Source: Niastella sp. OAS944 (GTDB lineage: Bacteria > Bacteroidota > Bacteroidia > Chitinophagales > Chitinophagaceae). Taken from it: a DNA stretch of 64,000 bases. This document shows positions 28,624 to 37,585 of this stretch, piece by piece. The DNA lies in assembly GCA_024809215.1 (NCBI GenBank), contig JANUBW010000013.1:62001-126000 (forward strand), written 5' to 3'. Made by a program: the position numbers and the translations under genes. A model generated the notes under the pieces. That model worked only from the letters and a program-made list of their open reading frames with translations. It had not been told where the DNA came from and did no database searches. The first letter of the stretch is position 1, and every line of letters starts with the position of its first letter.

Positions 28624-29670
28624 TTAATTAGTTAACCTGTAAAATTCAACAGTTTGTTGAATGGCTTTCTCAAGCGTGATACCTACTTCCAGGCCCAACT
28701 CATTCTTTGCCTTTTCTATTGAAGGAACGTAACGATTTGTTCCGGTTAAAGACGCAGTATTACCATGCTGAACATGCACGCTGTTATTGCCATGTTCAGC
28801 CACCAGGGCTGCTATATCCCGCAATGAGTGGGCATCATCTGAACCTACGTTGTATGGACAGGCAATCTTTCCTTTCAACAAAATGGTCCAAAGCCATATA
28901 CACAGGTCTGCCGCATACAAGTAAGATCGTACGGGGGTTCCATCTCCTTTAATAAGAATGTCATTTTGCTCAATAACATTCTTTATAAAATTGCCTATTG
29001 CAAAACTACCATCCAGCGGCAAATAGGGGCCTACAAATGCAAAACACCTGGCTATTTTAACATCCAGGTTATATTGTTTATGATACAACGAACTCAGAAG
29101 TTCAGCCATTCTTTTACCTTCAGCATAAGTAGCTCCTGCATCATGTGTTTGTGGAGCACCATTGAATGTTTCTTCAAGGTGAGAAATGTCTGAAGGTTGT
29201 TTTCCGTACACGGCACCCGAGCTTGTAAATAAAACAGCTTTGGCTTTACAATAAGCAGCAAAGTCGAGCACGTGCCTGGTGCCCTGCACAATGATGTCAA
29301 GCATTTCAAGCGGCTTTTCTATGTGCAGGTTTATGTTTGTTTCTGAAGCTGCATGTATAATGTAATGCACTTCCATTGGCGGGAACTCAAAACTCCTGAC
29401 ATCTCCAACGATAAATTGGAGCTCTTTTTGATCTTTTAATTCGGGAAATTTTGAGAGAAAACTGTCGGCCGAGCGGGTTAGTATTACCAGCTTTGCCTGC
29501 AATTGTAACCTGGCATTGGCAAATAAGAAACTTTTTAACAGCCATATACCAAAGAAGCCGGTACCTCCTGTTACAAAAACTGTTTTTCCTTTAAGCAAAG
29601 GCCACAAATGACCTGTATGATCAGTTATGTATTGAAGGTCGGCTGTTATTATTGATTCCCTTTGTATCAA
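28624..29670 (-). CDS. NAD(P)-dependent SDR of the CDP-sugar pathway (YerF-like candidate)
   Basis: A 348-residue extended SDR. VFVTGGTGFFGIWLLKSF (about 31-48) binds the cofactor, FTSSGAVYGKQ holds the catalytic Ser region, and ATYAEGKRMAELL (about 180-192) the YxxxK pair. KGDGTPVRSYLYAADL and YNVGSDDAHSL are typical of sugar-nucleotide dehydratases/reductases. Placed between ddhB and the YerE-like gene, it is best explained as the reductase that finishes CDP-yersiniose (YerF role), or as another C4 reductase of CDP-dideoxyhexoses. The start is a TTG at 29670, leaving only two bases from the ddhB stop. Confidence 0.78.
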   Translation of the reverse strand: MIQRESIITADLQYITDHTGHLWPLLKGKTVFVTGGTGFFGIWLLKSFLFANARLQLQAKLVILTRSADSFLSKFPELKDQKELQFIVGDVRSFEFPPMEVHYIIHAASETNINLHIEKPLEMLDIIVQGTRHVLDFAAYCKAKAVLFTSSGAVYGKQPSDISHLEETFNGAPQTHDAGATYAEGKRMAELLSSLYHKQYNLDVKIARCFAFVGPYLPLDGSFAIGNFIKNVIEQNDILIKGDGTPVRSYLYAADLCIWLWTILLKGKIACPYNVGSDDAHSLRDIAALVAEHGNNSVHVQHGNTASLTGTNRYVPSIEKAKNELGLEVGITLEKAIQQTVEFYRLTN

Positions 29671-29672
29671 GT

Positions 29673-30770
29673 CTAGATAATCGCTTCTGTAACTGAAATA
29701 AAAGAATGTATCTGTGCGTCTGTTTTTTCTATAATAGCAGCAGCGTCTTCAAAATATTGTTTATACCAATCCATAGTAAGTTGAACGGCCTGGTAAGCAT
29801 TCATCTTAGGCGTCCACTTTAATTCGGCATATGCCTTACTTATATCTAATTTCAGCAAACCGGCTTCATGCAATTCGCTGCCCGTTGCCAAACTTTCATA
29901 TTCACCACCTCCCCAACTTTGGATAGCGATCTTTACCATTTGCTCAACTGGCAGCGCGTCGTTTGTGTACGGACCAAAATTATATGCCTGAGAATACACC
30001 AGTGGGTTTTCCGCCAGTTTCGATCCCAGTAAGAGATATCCCATAATAGGCTCAAGCACATGTTGCCATGGCCGTACTGATGAAGGATTTCTTATGATGA
30101 TGGTTTTTTCGTTGCCCAGGGCTCTGGCAATATCAGGTAATAGTCTGTCTTTGGCCCAGTCGCCCCCGCCTATTACGTTACCGGCGCGGCCAACAGCTAT
30201 ACCTTTTTTATGCTGGTTGTACTTGTTAAGATTGAAGAACGAGTTACGGTATGAATCTATCACCAGTTCTGCACAGGCCTTGCTGGCGCTATAGGGATCA
30301 TATCCGCCCAGCCTGTCTCCTTCCCGGTATGGGTGATGCCACTCGTTGTTATGATATACTTTATCTGTTGTTATTAATACAATAGAACAAGGTTTTTCCA
30401 GGTCTTTTGCAGCATCAAGCAAATTGGCCGTACCTATTGCATTTACTTCAAAGGTTTCAGATGGAATCTCATAAGATAGTCTCACGAGGGGTTGTGCGGC
30501 CAAATGAAATATAAAATCAGGTTGAAAAGAAAGCACTTCCTCCTTCAACCTTTTCCTGTTGCGAACATCATCAATTACTGACTCACACAAATGATCGCCA
30601 CCTATCAGATGGTAAAGATCAAACTTGTTTTCAGGTTCAAGCGAATACCCTTTAACTTCTGCACCAATTAACTTCAAAACTTTTAAAAGCCAGGCGCCTT
30701 TAAAACCAGTATGGCCGGTTAAAAAAACCTTTTTACCATTATAAGTTTGATGTAACAGCGTTTTATTCAT
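29673..30770 (-). CDS. ddhB: CDP-glucose 4,6-dehydratase
   Basis: A 365-residue extended SDR that converts CDP-glucose to CDP-4-keto-6-deoxyglucose. VFLTGHTGFKGAWLL is the family-specific NAD motif, LITTDKVYHN contains the Thr-Asp-Lys catalytic segment and YDPYSASKACAELV the Tyr-Lys pair; GRAGNVIGGGDWAKDRLLPD is another RfbG/DdhB signature. The ATG at 30770 lies two bases beyond the ddhA stop and gives the normal start; an in-frame upstream start at 30809 would overlap ddhA. Second step of the CDP-dideoxysugar pathway. Confidence 0.95.
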   Translation of the reverse strand: MNKTLLHQTYNGKKVFLTGHTGFKGAWLLKVLKLIGAEVKGYSLEPENKFDLYHLIGGDHLCESVIDDVRNRKRLKEEVLSFQPDFIFHLAAQPLVRLSYEIPSETFEVNAIGTANLLDAAKDLEKPCSIVLITTDKVYHNNEWHHPYREGDRLGGYDPYSASKACAELVIDSYRNSFFNLNKYNQHKKGIAVGRAGNVIGGGDWAKDRLLPDIARALGNEKTIIIRNPSSVRPWQHVLEPIMGYLLLGSKLAENPLVYSQAYNFGPYTNDALPVEQMVKIAIQSWGGGEYESLATGSELHEAGLLKLDISKAYAELKWTPKMNAYQAVQLTMDWYKQYFEDAAAIIEKTDAQIHSFISVTEAII

Positions 30771-30772
30771 AG

Positions 30773-31543
30773 TTACCAGATTTTCCAAGGCGCATGATTG
30801 GTTTCCCACATTTCACTCAAATCATTTTTATCTTTCAGGGTATCCATCGGACGCCAGAACCCACTATGTTTATAGGCATACATTTGTCCTTCATGTGCAA
30901 TTTGTTCCATGGGTTCTTTTTCCCACACAGTATCATCGCCTTTGATGTAATTAAAAATTTCCGGCTCACACACAAAGAAGCCGCCATTTATCCAGGACCC
31001 ATCGCCTTTTGGTTTTTCAAAAAAGGAATGCACCTGGTTATTGTCTGAAAGTGTCAGGGCGCCAAATCTGCCCGAAGGCTGCACTGAAGTTACAGTGCAG
31101 AATTTTTTATGCTTTTTATGAAAATCAAGCAAGCTTTTTACATTGATATCGCTTACGCCATCGCCATAGGTAAGAAAGAATGGTTCATTGTTTACATGTG
31201 GCTGAATACGTTTTATTCTGCCACCGGTCATGGAATTGACACCCGTATCCACCAAAGTAATTTTCCAGGGCTCAGCTTGTGAATCATGTACATGCACCGA
31301 ATTGTTCGACAGGTCAATGGTTACATCAGATTTGTGTAAAAAATAATTGGCGAAGTATTCTTTTATTACGTAGCCTTTGTAGCCAAGACAAATAACAAAA
31401 TCATTAAACCCGTGGGCGGAGTAAATTTTCATAATATGCCATAGTATAGGCATTCCTCCAATTTCTACCATAGGTTTAGGTTTAAGAACAGTCTCTTCAG
31501 AAATCCTGGTCCCCAATCCACCCGCGAGTATTACTACTTTCAT
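30773..31543 (-). CDS. ddhA: Glucose-1-phosphate cytidylyltransferase
   Basis: A 256-residue nucleotidyltransferase (RfbF/DdhA) making CDP-glucose from CTP and glucose-1-phosphate. The start VVILAGGLGTRISEET has the GGxGTR nucleotide loop, KPKPMVEIGGMPILWHIM binds phosphate, and TYGDGVSDIN (about 130-139) carries the metal Asp. GGFFVCEPEIFNYI and YKHSGFWRPMDTLKDKN are family signatures. It opens the CDP-sugar module, six bases after the Wzt stop in transcription order, so export and sugar genes share the transcript. Also known as rfbF. Confidence 0.96.
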   Translation of the reverse strand: MKVVILAGGLGTRISEETVLKPKPMVEIGGMPILWHIMKIYSAHGFNDFVICLGYKGYVIKEYFANYFLHKSDVTIDLSNNSVHVHDSQAEPWKITLVDTGVNSMTGGRIKRIQPHVNNEPFFLTYGDGVSDINVKSLLDFHKKHKKFCTVTSVQPSGRFGALTLSDNNQVHSFFEKPKGDGSWINGGFFVCEPEIFNYIKGDDTVWEKEPMEQIAHEGQMYAYKHSGFWRPMDTLKDKNDLSEMWETNHAPWKIW

Positions 31544-31549
31544 ATAATT

Positions 31550-32854
31550 CTATGCATTTAAAAATTGCGTATTCCATTCCAGTTTCGGCCTTATCAAGCC
31601 TATCCATTCTCCGGTAAATTCTTTACGCATATCGCCAGTGTCGGTAACGCTAAACATCAGTACGTCCTGCGCTATCGCTAAGTCCTGACTATTCTCCGGA
31701 ACTAAAAAGGCGCTTATGCGATAAGTTTTATCATTTAAAAAATTGGCGGGAACAACCATAGTCGATTTATATCGCCCTTTTTTAAGTGGTTTACCAAAGT
31801 ATTTATCAACTGTTGTAGTTGCAGAAGGTCCAGTAAAAGAGGCTAAAATACATGTACCCATATTGTCAAGGATATGAATGCTTGGATATACCAGAGCATT
31901 TTCACGTGTAACTGTGTAATCAAGCTCAATTTTAATTTCATCCTTACTGTCAATGTTCCCGGTTATTTCATTTTTCGAAATAATTCGGATGGTATTGAAA
32001 TACGCAGATTCACAAGACCTTGTATACTCTATATCACTTTCAGATATTTCACCTGTATTCTGCTTTCCAAAAGAAATGTATTCTTCGATAATCTTGCTGG
32101 TTGCACCCATGCTGTGCATAGTACCATTTCTAAGAAAAATTGCCTTATTACATAAGTTAGCTACTGCACCCATGTTATGGCTTACGAACAATACCGTTCT
32201 ACCGTCATTTACACTCACATCCTGCATTCTCCCCAGGCACTTTTTTTGGAATTCGGCGTCGCCAACCGCCAGAACTTCATCTACCACTAATATTTCCGGC
32301 TCCAAAAATGCGGCAACAGCAAAAGCCAATCGAACATACATGCCCGAAGAGTACCTTTTTACAGGCGTATCGATGTATCGCTCCACTCCGGCAAAATCAA
32401 CAATCTCGTCAAACTTCCTTTTAATTTCATGTTTACGCATGCCGAGGATCGCCCCGTTCAGAAAAATATTTTCACGCCCCGTTAATTCAGGATGAAAACC
32501 AGTACCCACTTCCAGCAAACTCGCAATTCTGCCTTTCAATTTTACAGATCCTGTTGTAGGGGAAGTAACCCTGCTTAATACTTTCAGTAGTGTGCTTTTT
32601 CCCGCACCGTTGCGTCCCACAATTCCTACGGCATCACCTTGCTGTATTTCAAAATTTACATCTTTTAAACTCCAAACAATATCACTTGCACCTTTGGTGG
32701 TTCTGTCGTTGGTTTCACCAATTTTTAAAAACGGATCTTCCTTACCTCTTAGTTTATACCAGGCTCTTTCAATATCCCTTGACAAAGTACCTGTACTGAA
32801 CTCTCCTAATTGATAGGCTTTGGAAAGATTTTCTGCTTTTATCGCTATTGCCAT
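31550..32854 (-). CDS. Polysaccharide ABC transporter ATPase with C-terminal carbohydrate-binding domain (Wzt-like)
   Basis: A 434-residue ATPase. Walker A is GRNGAGKST (about 78-86), the signature YSSGMYVRLAF (about 165-175) and Walker B ILVVDEVLAVGD (about 187-198) are intact. Beyond about residue 260 a beta-sandwich domain (EYTRSCESAYFNTIRII...) resembles the Wzt C-terminal domain that recognises the terminal modification of a finished glycan before export. It pairs with the Wzm permease gene 12 bp upstream. A polysaccharide ABC exporter together with Wza/Wzc homologues is typical of many Bacteroidota loci. Confidence 0.93.
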   Translation of the reverse strand: MAIAIKAENLSKAYQLGEFSTGTLSRDIERAWYKLRGKEDPFLKIGETNDRTTKGASDIVWSLKDVNFEIQQGDAVGIVGRNGAGKSTLLKVLSRVTSPTTGSVKLKGRIASLLEVGTGFHPELTGRENIFLNGAILGMRKHEIKRKFDEIVDFAGVERYIDTPVKRYSSGMYVRLAFAVAAFLEPEILVVDEVLAVGDAEFQKKCLGRMQDVSVNDGRTVLFVSHNMGAVANLCNKAIFLRNGTMHSMGATSKIIEEYISFGKQNTGEISESDIEYTRSCESAYFNTIRIISKNEITGNIDSKDEIKIELDYTVTRENALVYPSIHILDNMGTCILASFTGPSATTTVDKYFGKPLKKGRYKSTMVVPANFLNDKTYRISAFLVPENSQDLAIAQDVLMFSVTDTGDMRKEFTGEWIGLIRPKLEWNTQFLNA

Positions 32855-32866
32855 TAATGTTCAATA

Positions 32867-33802
32867 TTAAACAGTATCCACAAAGTTTTTCTCGACCTTA
32901 TTAAAAATAAATATACCTAGTAATAAAACGACTAAAGAAACTATAACACTATACGCAAAAGCAAATGAATAAAACTGGCCTTTATTGAGAAATCCATATC
33001 TAAACGTTTCAATAAGACCGGTAAGCGGGTTGAGTGTAAGAATTTTTTTATAAAACGGATCGGTAATGGTCGACAATGGGTAAATGATAGGTGTTGCATA
33101 CATGGCCAGTTGTATGCCAAAGGTTACTAAGAAAGCAAGGTCGCGGTACTTATTAGTTAATGCGGTAATAATCAATCCCCATCCTAAGCCCTGCAACGCC
33201 ATTAACAATATGATAATGGGAAATAAAAGTACAAACTCATTAGGATGTACGGGCTTACCTTTTATTATCATGAACCACAAAAGCATACCAACAAACAATA
33301 AAAACTGCACGCTAAACTTTACCAGGTTAGATAATACAATACTGAGCGGCATTATTAACCGGGGGAAATATACTTTTCCGAAAATACTGGCATTGTCTTT
33401 AAAAACGGTACTGGTTTTTGTAAGACACTCCGCAAAATAATTCCAGGCTATGGTACCGGTTAAATAAAACAGCGGCGCAGGCACACCATCAGTACCAATA
33501 CCCGCCATTCGCGCAAATACAAATGTGAAAATAACAGTTGTGAAAATGGGCTGAATAAAAAACCAAAGCGGTCCAAATATGGTTTGCTTATAAAAAGAGA
33601 CAAAATCGCGGCGCACCAGCAACATCAGCAGGTCACGGTACTGCCAAACTTCTTTGATATGTAAATTAAATAAATTGGTATTAGGTTTTATTTCAGAATC
33701 CCACTGTTCAGTTACTGCACTACCATTATTCTTTGAATCCGTTTCTTTTCCTGCCGGAGCACCATGTTTGGTATTATAGGCCAGATCATTTTCCATTAGC
33801 AT
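32867..33802 (-). CDS. Polysaccharide ABC transporter permease (Wzm-like, ABC-2 type)
   Basis: A 311-residue inner-membrane permease. A polar N-terminal tail of about 60 residues precedes YRDLLMLLVRRDFVSFYKQTIFGPLWF, the cytoplasmic gate-helix region, and then six hydrophobic segments (for example VILSNLVKFSVQFLLFVG). YATPIIYPLSTI and LNPLTGLIETFRYGFL are ABC-2 polysaccharide-exporter signatures. It forms a transporter with the Wzt-like ATPase encoded directly downstream and should flip the undecaprenyl-linked polymer. The extra N-terminal tail is somewhat longer than usual. Confidence 0.92.
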   Translation of the reverse strand: MLMENDLAYNTKHGAPAGKETDSKNNGSAVTEQWDSEIKPNTNLFNLHIKEVWQYRDLLMLLVRRDFVSFYKQTIFGPLWFFIQPIFTTVIFTFVFARMAGIGTDGVPAPLFYLTGTIAWNYFAECLTKTSTVFKDNASIFGKVYFPRLIMPLSIVLSNLVKFSVQFLLFVGMLLWFMIIKGKPVHPNEFVLLFPIIILLMALQGLGWGLIITALTNKYRDLAFLVTFGIQLAMYATPIIYPLSTITDPFYKKILTLNPLTGLIETFRYGFLNKGQFYSFAFAYSVIVSLVVLLLGIFIFNKVEKNFVDTV

Positions 33803-33823
33803 GTAATTACGCTCGAGATTGAA

Positions 33824-36205
33824 CTATTTTTTTGATTTCACGATTCGTTTAAACAACTTTCCAATTTTGCCATTGCCATTGGAGCCTGATTCATAATAAC
33901 CGTTCGACTGGCCGTATCCATAGCCATAACCATAGCCATAACCTCCATAATTTCCGTATCCATAATAATGCGAAGAAGCCTTTATATCATTTACCAGCAA
34001 ACCTATTTTGGGAAGTTTATTTTTGTTGTACAGTTCTTCAATAAAGTGTAACTGCTTTTTCAGGGTATATCCCATACGTACAATATACAAAGTACTATCT
34101 GCATACTTGCCAAGCGTATAGGCATCACTTACCAACCCTACCGGTGCAGTATCGATGATCACCACATCAAATGTTTGCTTTAAGTATGCGAATAACTCAT
34201 TCATTTTTTCATTGAGCAATATCTCCGATGGGTTGGGCGGAATAGGTCCGCAAGCGACAATATATAAATTATCTACTCCCGGCACCTGCTGAGGCAGCGA
34301 CGAAACAGGTATATCACTTACCAAAAAGTTACTGATCCCCTTTGCCCGGGATAAATCAAGGCTCTTGGAAATTTTCGGTTTGCGTATATCAAATTCCAGT
34401 ACTACTGTTTTCTTTCCCGCCAATGCCATTACTGCGCCTGTATTAATACTCACAAAGGATTTTCCTTCTCCACTAAATGTACTGGTTACCAGTATTACCG
34501 GATTACTGGTATTACTTATCATATATTGAATATTGGTACGTACCATTCTGAATTGCTCGGTAACCACATCCCGTTTATTCTTTCGTACCATCAACACTTC
34601 TTTATCCTGCGAATGCCCGATCTCACCAAATATTGGCGCATCAGTGATCCTGGTAATATCAGGCCTGCTGCCGACTTTATCGTTTAATAATTCCTTGACA
34701 TAGATAATGCCAATAGGTATTACCAACCCAAGGAAAATTGCCATCAATTTTATGCTGCCCGGGCTCGGTTTAACAGGCGCTCCGCTGGCGATAGCGCCAT
34801 CAACTATTTGTGAATTAGATACGGTTGCAGCGAGAGAGATAGCTGTTTCTTCGCGCTTTTGCAGCAAAAATAAATACAGATTTTGCTTAATGCCCTGCTG
34901 GCGGGTAATTTCAAGCAATTCCTTTTCCTTTATAGGTACTGAATTGATCTTCGAATTGTACTGCTGGTTCTTTTGCTTCATGGAATTTAGTTGCAAATCC
35001 TGTGAAGTTTTTAAATTCTTCAGGTTCTCCAGGAGGTCGCTACGCAATTTTTCCAGTTGCCCCTCTAATACCTTAACGGTAACATTGCTTGCCGTGGTTG
35101 TTTTTAGTTGCGCGTCCAGCTTTAACTGAAACTGGTTATACTGGGTAATCAACTCTGCTAATGTATTATCATCTATACCCAAACTGGTAGGCACTATTTC
35201 ATGCTCGTTTTTTTGATCGCCTATATATTCCTGCAGAAAAGTGGTAATCCGTTGTTTTACCTCCAACTCTGATATCTGTTTATCGATCTCTGATTGGTTA
35301 TTCAAAAATATTTCAGATTGGGAAGAAAGATTGATCACATTGTTTTCCTGCTTATACTTTTGCAAGTCCTTTTCCACATCCCCCAGTTCACGGGTAATAA
35401 GATTTAACCGCTCATTAATGAAGGAAATAGTACGCGATGCTGTTTGATTTTTATCCTCAACATTCAGCTTGCTGTATTCATTCATCAACTGATTTATGAT
35501 ATCCTTTGCTAAAACAGGATCAGGGCTCAAATACGTTATCGCTAAAATGTTAGATTGATCTTTTGTTGGAGCAACACTCAGTCCCCCCAATACACCAAAT
35601 GCGGCACTCTCGAGCGGTTCCCAGGTAAGAATTTGTTCTTTATATTGTGTTCCTTTGAACAGGCTATCATTTTTGTTAATACTGAATGTAGTGCCGGCAT
35701 ATTGAAACGGTTGCCCAAAAGCGTACTTCTTCTCACCTTCCTGACCAAGCGTAAACTCACGATCATTTACAATGTGAACATCAAAAGTGGCCGACTGAGA
35801 TGGGCTTGCCAGATTAATTACCTGCAGCGAAAGCGGACCGGCAGGATAATTAAGCGTAGTTTTAATATTACCTTTTACATAAGATTTTTTCTGTAACCCT
35901 AATGAAGCAGCCACGCGCTTTGCCAGGCTCAGCGACATCAAAACTTCAACCTCACTGTTTAAATTACCACGTCCACCGGAAAAGTATACTTCATCAAATT
36001 CTCCACCCATTTTAGGCGATGACTTGTCTGTTTTTATTAACAGCGTTGCCCTCGCGCTGTACAAGGGAGTAGTATAGCGCAGATAAGCATAAGCAAATAT
36101 CAACGCAATACTTATAGAAATGACAATTAACGGCAGGTAGCGTATATAACGCATTATAAGATCCCTAACCGATATTTTTACATTTTCATTTTCTTTCTGA
36201 TTCAT
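33824..36205 (-). CDS. Wzc-like polysaccharide co-polymerase / tyrosine autokinase
   Basis: A 793-residue BY-kinase. Two membrane helices (about 20-40 and 485-505) flank a periplasmic Wzz domain with long coiled coils. The cytoplasmic kinase has Walker A STFSGEGKS (about 578-586), Walker A' VVLEFDIRKP and Walker B VVIIDTAPVGLVSDA. The C-terminus (about 740-793) is an unusually repetitive Gly-Tyr tail (NYGGYGYGYGYGYGQSNGYY) followed by lysines, i.e. a large tyrosine phosphorylation cluster. It should control chain length/export with the Wza-like lipoprotein and be reversed by the phosphatase at 2929-3672. Confidence 0.94.
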   Translation of the reverse strand: MNQKENENVKISVRDLIMRYIRYLPLIVISISIALIFAYAYLRYTTPLYSARATLLIKTDKSSPKMGGEFDEVYFSGGRGNLNSEVEVLMSLSLAKRVAASLGLQKKSYVKGNIKTTLNYPAGPLSLQVINLASPSQSATFDVHIVNDREFTLGQEGEKKYAFGQPFQYAGTTFSINKNDSLFKGTQYKEQILTWEPLESAAFGVLGGLSVAPTKDQSNILAITYLSPDPVLAKDIINQLMNEYSKLNVEDKNQTASRTISFINERLNLITRELGDVEKDLQKYKQENNVINLSSQSEIFLNNQSEIDKQISELEVKQRITTFLQEYIGDQKNEHEIVPTSLGIDDNTLAELITQYNQFQLKLDAQLKTTTASNVTVKVLEGQLEKLRSDLLENLKNLKTSQDLQLNSMKQKNQQYNSKINSVPIKEKELLEITRQQGIKQNLYLFLLQKREETAISLAATVSNSQIVDGAIASGAPVKPSPGSIKLMAIFLGLVIPIGIIYVKELLNDKVGSRPDITRITDAPIFGEIGHSQDKEVLMVRKNKRDVVTEQFRMVRTNIQYMISNTSNPVILVTSTFSGEGKSFVSINTGAVMALAGKKTVVLEFDIRKPKISKSLDLSRAKGISNFLVSDIPVSSLPQQVPGVDNLYIVACGPIPPNPSEILLNEKMNELFAYLKQTFDVVIIDTAPVGLVSDAYTLGKYADSTLYIVRMGYTLKKQLHFIEELYNKNKLPKIGLLVNDIKASSHYYGYGNYGGYGYGYGYGYGQSNGYYESGSNGNGKIGKLFKRIVKSKK

Positions 36206-36277
36206 TACAGCTTTTTAATAAGTATGTAAAGGTAATTGCCGTTGTTTTTATTGTACAGACAGGGGGATTGGGTTTGT

Positions 36278-37066
36278 CTAATTATTGAATATGTTATAAA
36301 CAATTGCACCGATTGATATAATACTTGCAACGGCAGATAATATAGTGAGATTCCGATACATTTGTTGATCACTTCCGGTTTGCTTTCTTTCATTCGCCTG
36401 CACCATTACTACATCGTTTTGCTGAAGATTAAAATAAGGTGACTGGAAAATCTTGGGATCTTTTAAATTGATTTGACCAAATTCACGTTTACCTTCCTTT
36501 TCCCTTACAACAATTAAGTTATCCCTTCTGCCATATATAGTGAGGTCGCCGGCCAAACCAACCAGCTCCAGTATTGTTAATTTTTCCTCCGGTATTGAAT
36601 ATGGCCCCGGTTTATTCACTTCGCCCAAAATATTCACATGAAAATTCATGAACCGAACTTCAGTAAATGGATTGGTAAGATATGTCTTGAGCTTTTCATC
36701 CATCATTTGTATCAACTGCTGCTTGGTTAAACCCTCCACATGTAATTCACCTAAATTTGGAAAGCGAATATTGCCCTGTTGATCAACAAGATATCCCGAA
36801 ACGCCCCCCCCTGCTTTAGCCCCTTGCGGATTGAACATTGTAGTAGCCTCCAAATTATCGCTATATACTGCGATGCTTAACAAATCGCCTTTTTGGATGA
36901 TAACCTCCTTAACAGCCACCTTTAAATTATCTGGGATGTTCAGGTTTCCGTCAAGGTATTTCAATTCTTCCCTGGCTTTTTTCGCACTGGCGCACGAACC
37001 CATAAACATTACAACTACCATAAAAATACAAGCCTGTATAAAACGAGATACGGGCAATTGCAACAT
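36278..37066 (-). CDS. Polysaccharide export outer-membrane lipoprotein (Wza-like)
   Basis: A 262-residue export protein. The N-terminus is a lipoprotein signal with lipobox MGSC (Cys at about 25). A Poly_export domain follows (VIIQKGDLLSIAVYSDNLE, about 54-72), then a SLBB domain (FMNFHVNILGEVNKPGPYSIP, about 133-153), and the C-terminus ends in a hydrophobic segment LTILSAVASIISIGAIVYNIF that may be the membrane helix seen in Bacteroidota Wza homologues. It should form the outer-membrane channel working with the Wzc-like kinase encoded 72 bp downstream. Confidence 0.92.
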   Translation of the reverse strand: MLQLPVSRFIQACIFMVVVMFMGSCASAKKAREELKYLDGNLNIPDNLKVAVKEVIIQKGDLLSIAVYSDNLEATTMFNPQGAKAGGGVSGYLVDQQGNIRFPNLGELHVEGLTKQQLIQMMDEKLKTYLTNPFTEVRFMNFHVNILGEVNKPGPYSIPEEKLTILELVGLAGDLTIYGRRDNLIVVREKEGKREFGQINLKDPKIFQSPYFNLQQNDVVMVQANERKQTGSDQQMYRNLTILSAVASIISIGAIVYNIFNN

Positions 37067-37122
37067 ATTATTAAGTATTAATGACTAGGTTAATAACTAT
37101 TCTCTACGAATCTAAATAAAAT

Positions 37123-37584
37123 CTATAAACGCCGAATCAACTTCGCCGGGTTACCGGCATAGACACCCTTTATTTTAATATCCTTCGTTACCACGGCCCC
37201 GGCCCCTATCACCGCACCGTCACATACAGTAACCGGTAACATAGTAACATTGGAGCCTATTGAAACATTATTTCCAATTGTGGTAGTCTTCCAGGCATTT
37301 CTATCACCGGCCGGCCCGCCATTTGAAAACAAATCATTAACAAACATTACACCGTGCCCAACAAAACAATCGTTCCCAATGTTAACACCGTCACAAATAA
37401 AACTGTGTGACTGCACCCGGGTGCGATCTCCCACAACTACATTACTTTGTATTTCCACAAAAGGGCCAACAAAACAGTTATCACCAATTTTGCATTCGTA
37501 TAGGTTAACAGGTTGTACAAGTTTTACATTCTTCCCCAAAACAACATCCCGTATTTGCGATGATAAAATGATGGGCTGATTCAT
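37123..37584 (-). CDS. WlbB-like hexapeptide N-acetyltransferase
   Basis: A 153-residue left-handed beta-helix acyltransferase. Nearly the whole chain is hexapeptide repeats (VLGKNVKLVQPVNLYECKIG to CDGAVIGAGAVVTKDI), with FVNDLFSNGGPAGDRN in the loop region. It resembles WlbB/WbpD, which N-acetylates UDP-3-amino-GlcNAcA. The ATG at 37584 begins one base past the stop of the oxidoreductase gene; an in-frame upstream start at 37614 would overlap it. Pairing with the WlbA-like gene supports the assignment, but the matching aminotransferase and 6-dehydrogenase are not in the window. Confidence 0.83.
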   Translation of the reverse strand: MNQPIILSSQIRDVVLGKNVKLVQPVNLYECKIGDNCFVGPFVEIQSNVVVGDRTRVQSHSFICDGVNIGNDCFVGHGVMFVNDLFSNGGPAGDRNAWKTTTIGNNVSIGSNVTMLPVTVCDGAVIGAGAVVTKDIKIKGVYAGNPAKLIRRL

Positions 37585-37585
37585 A

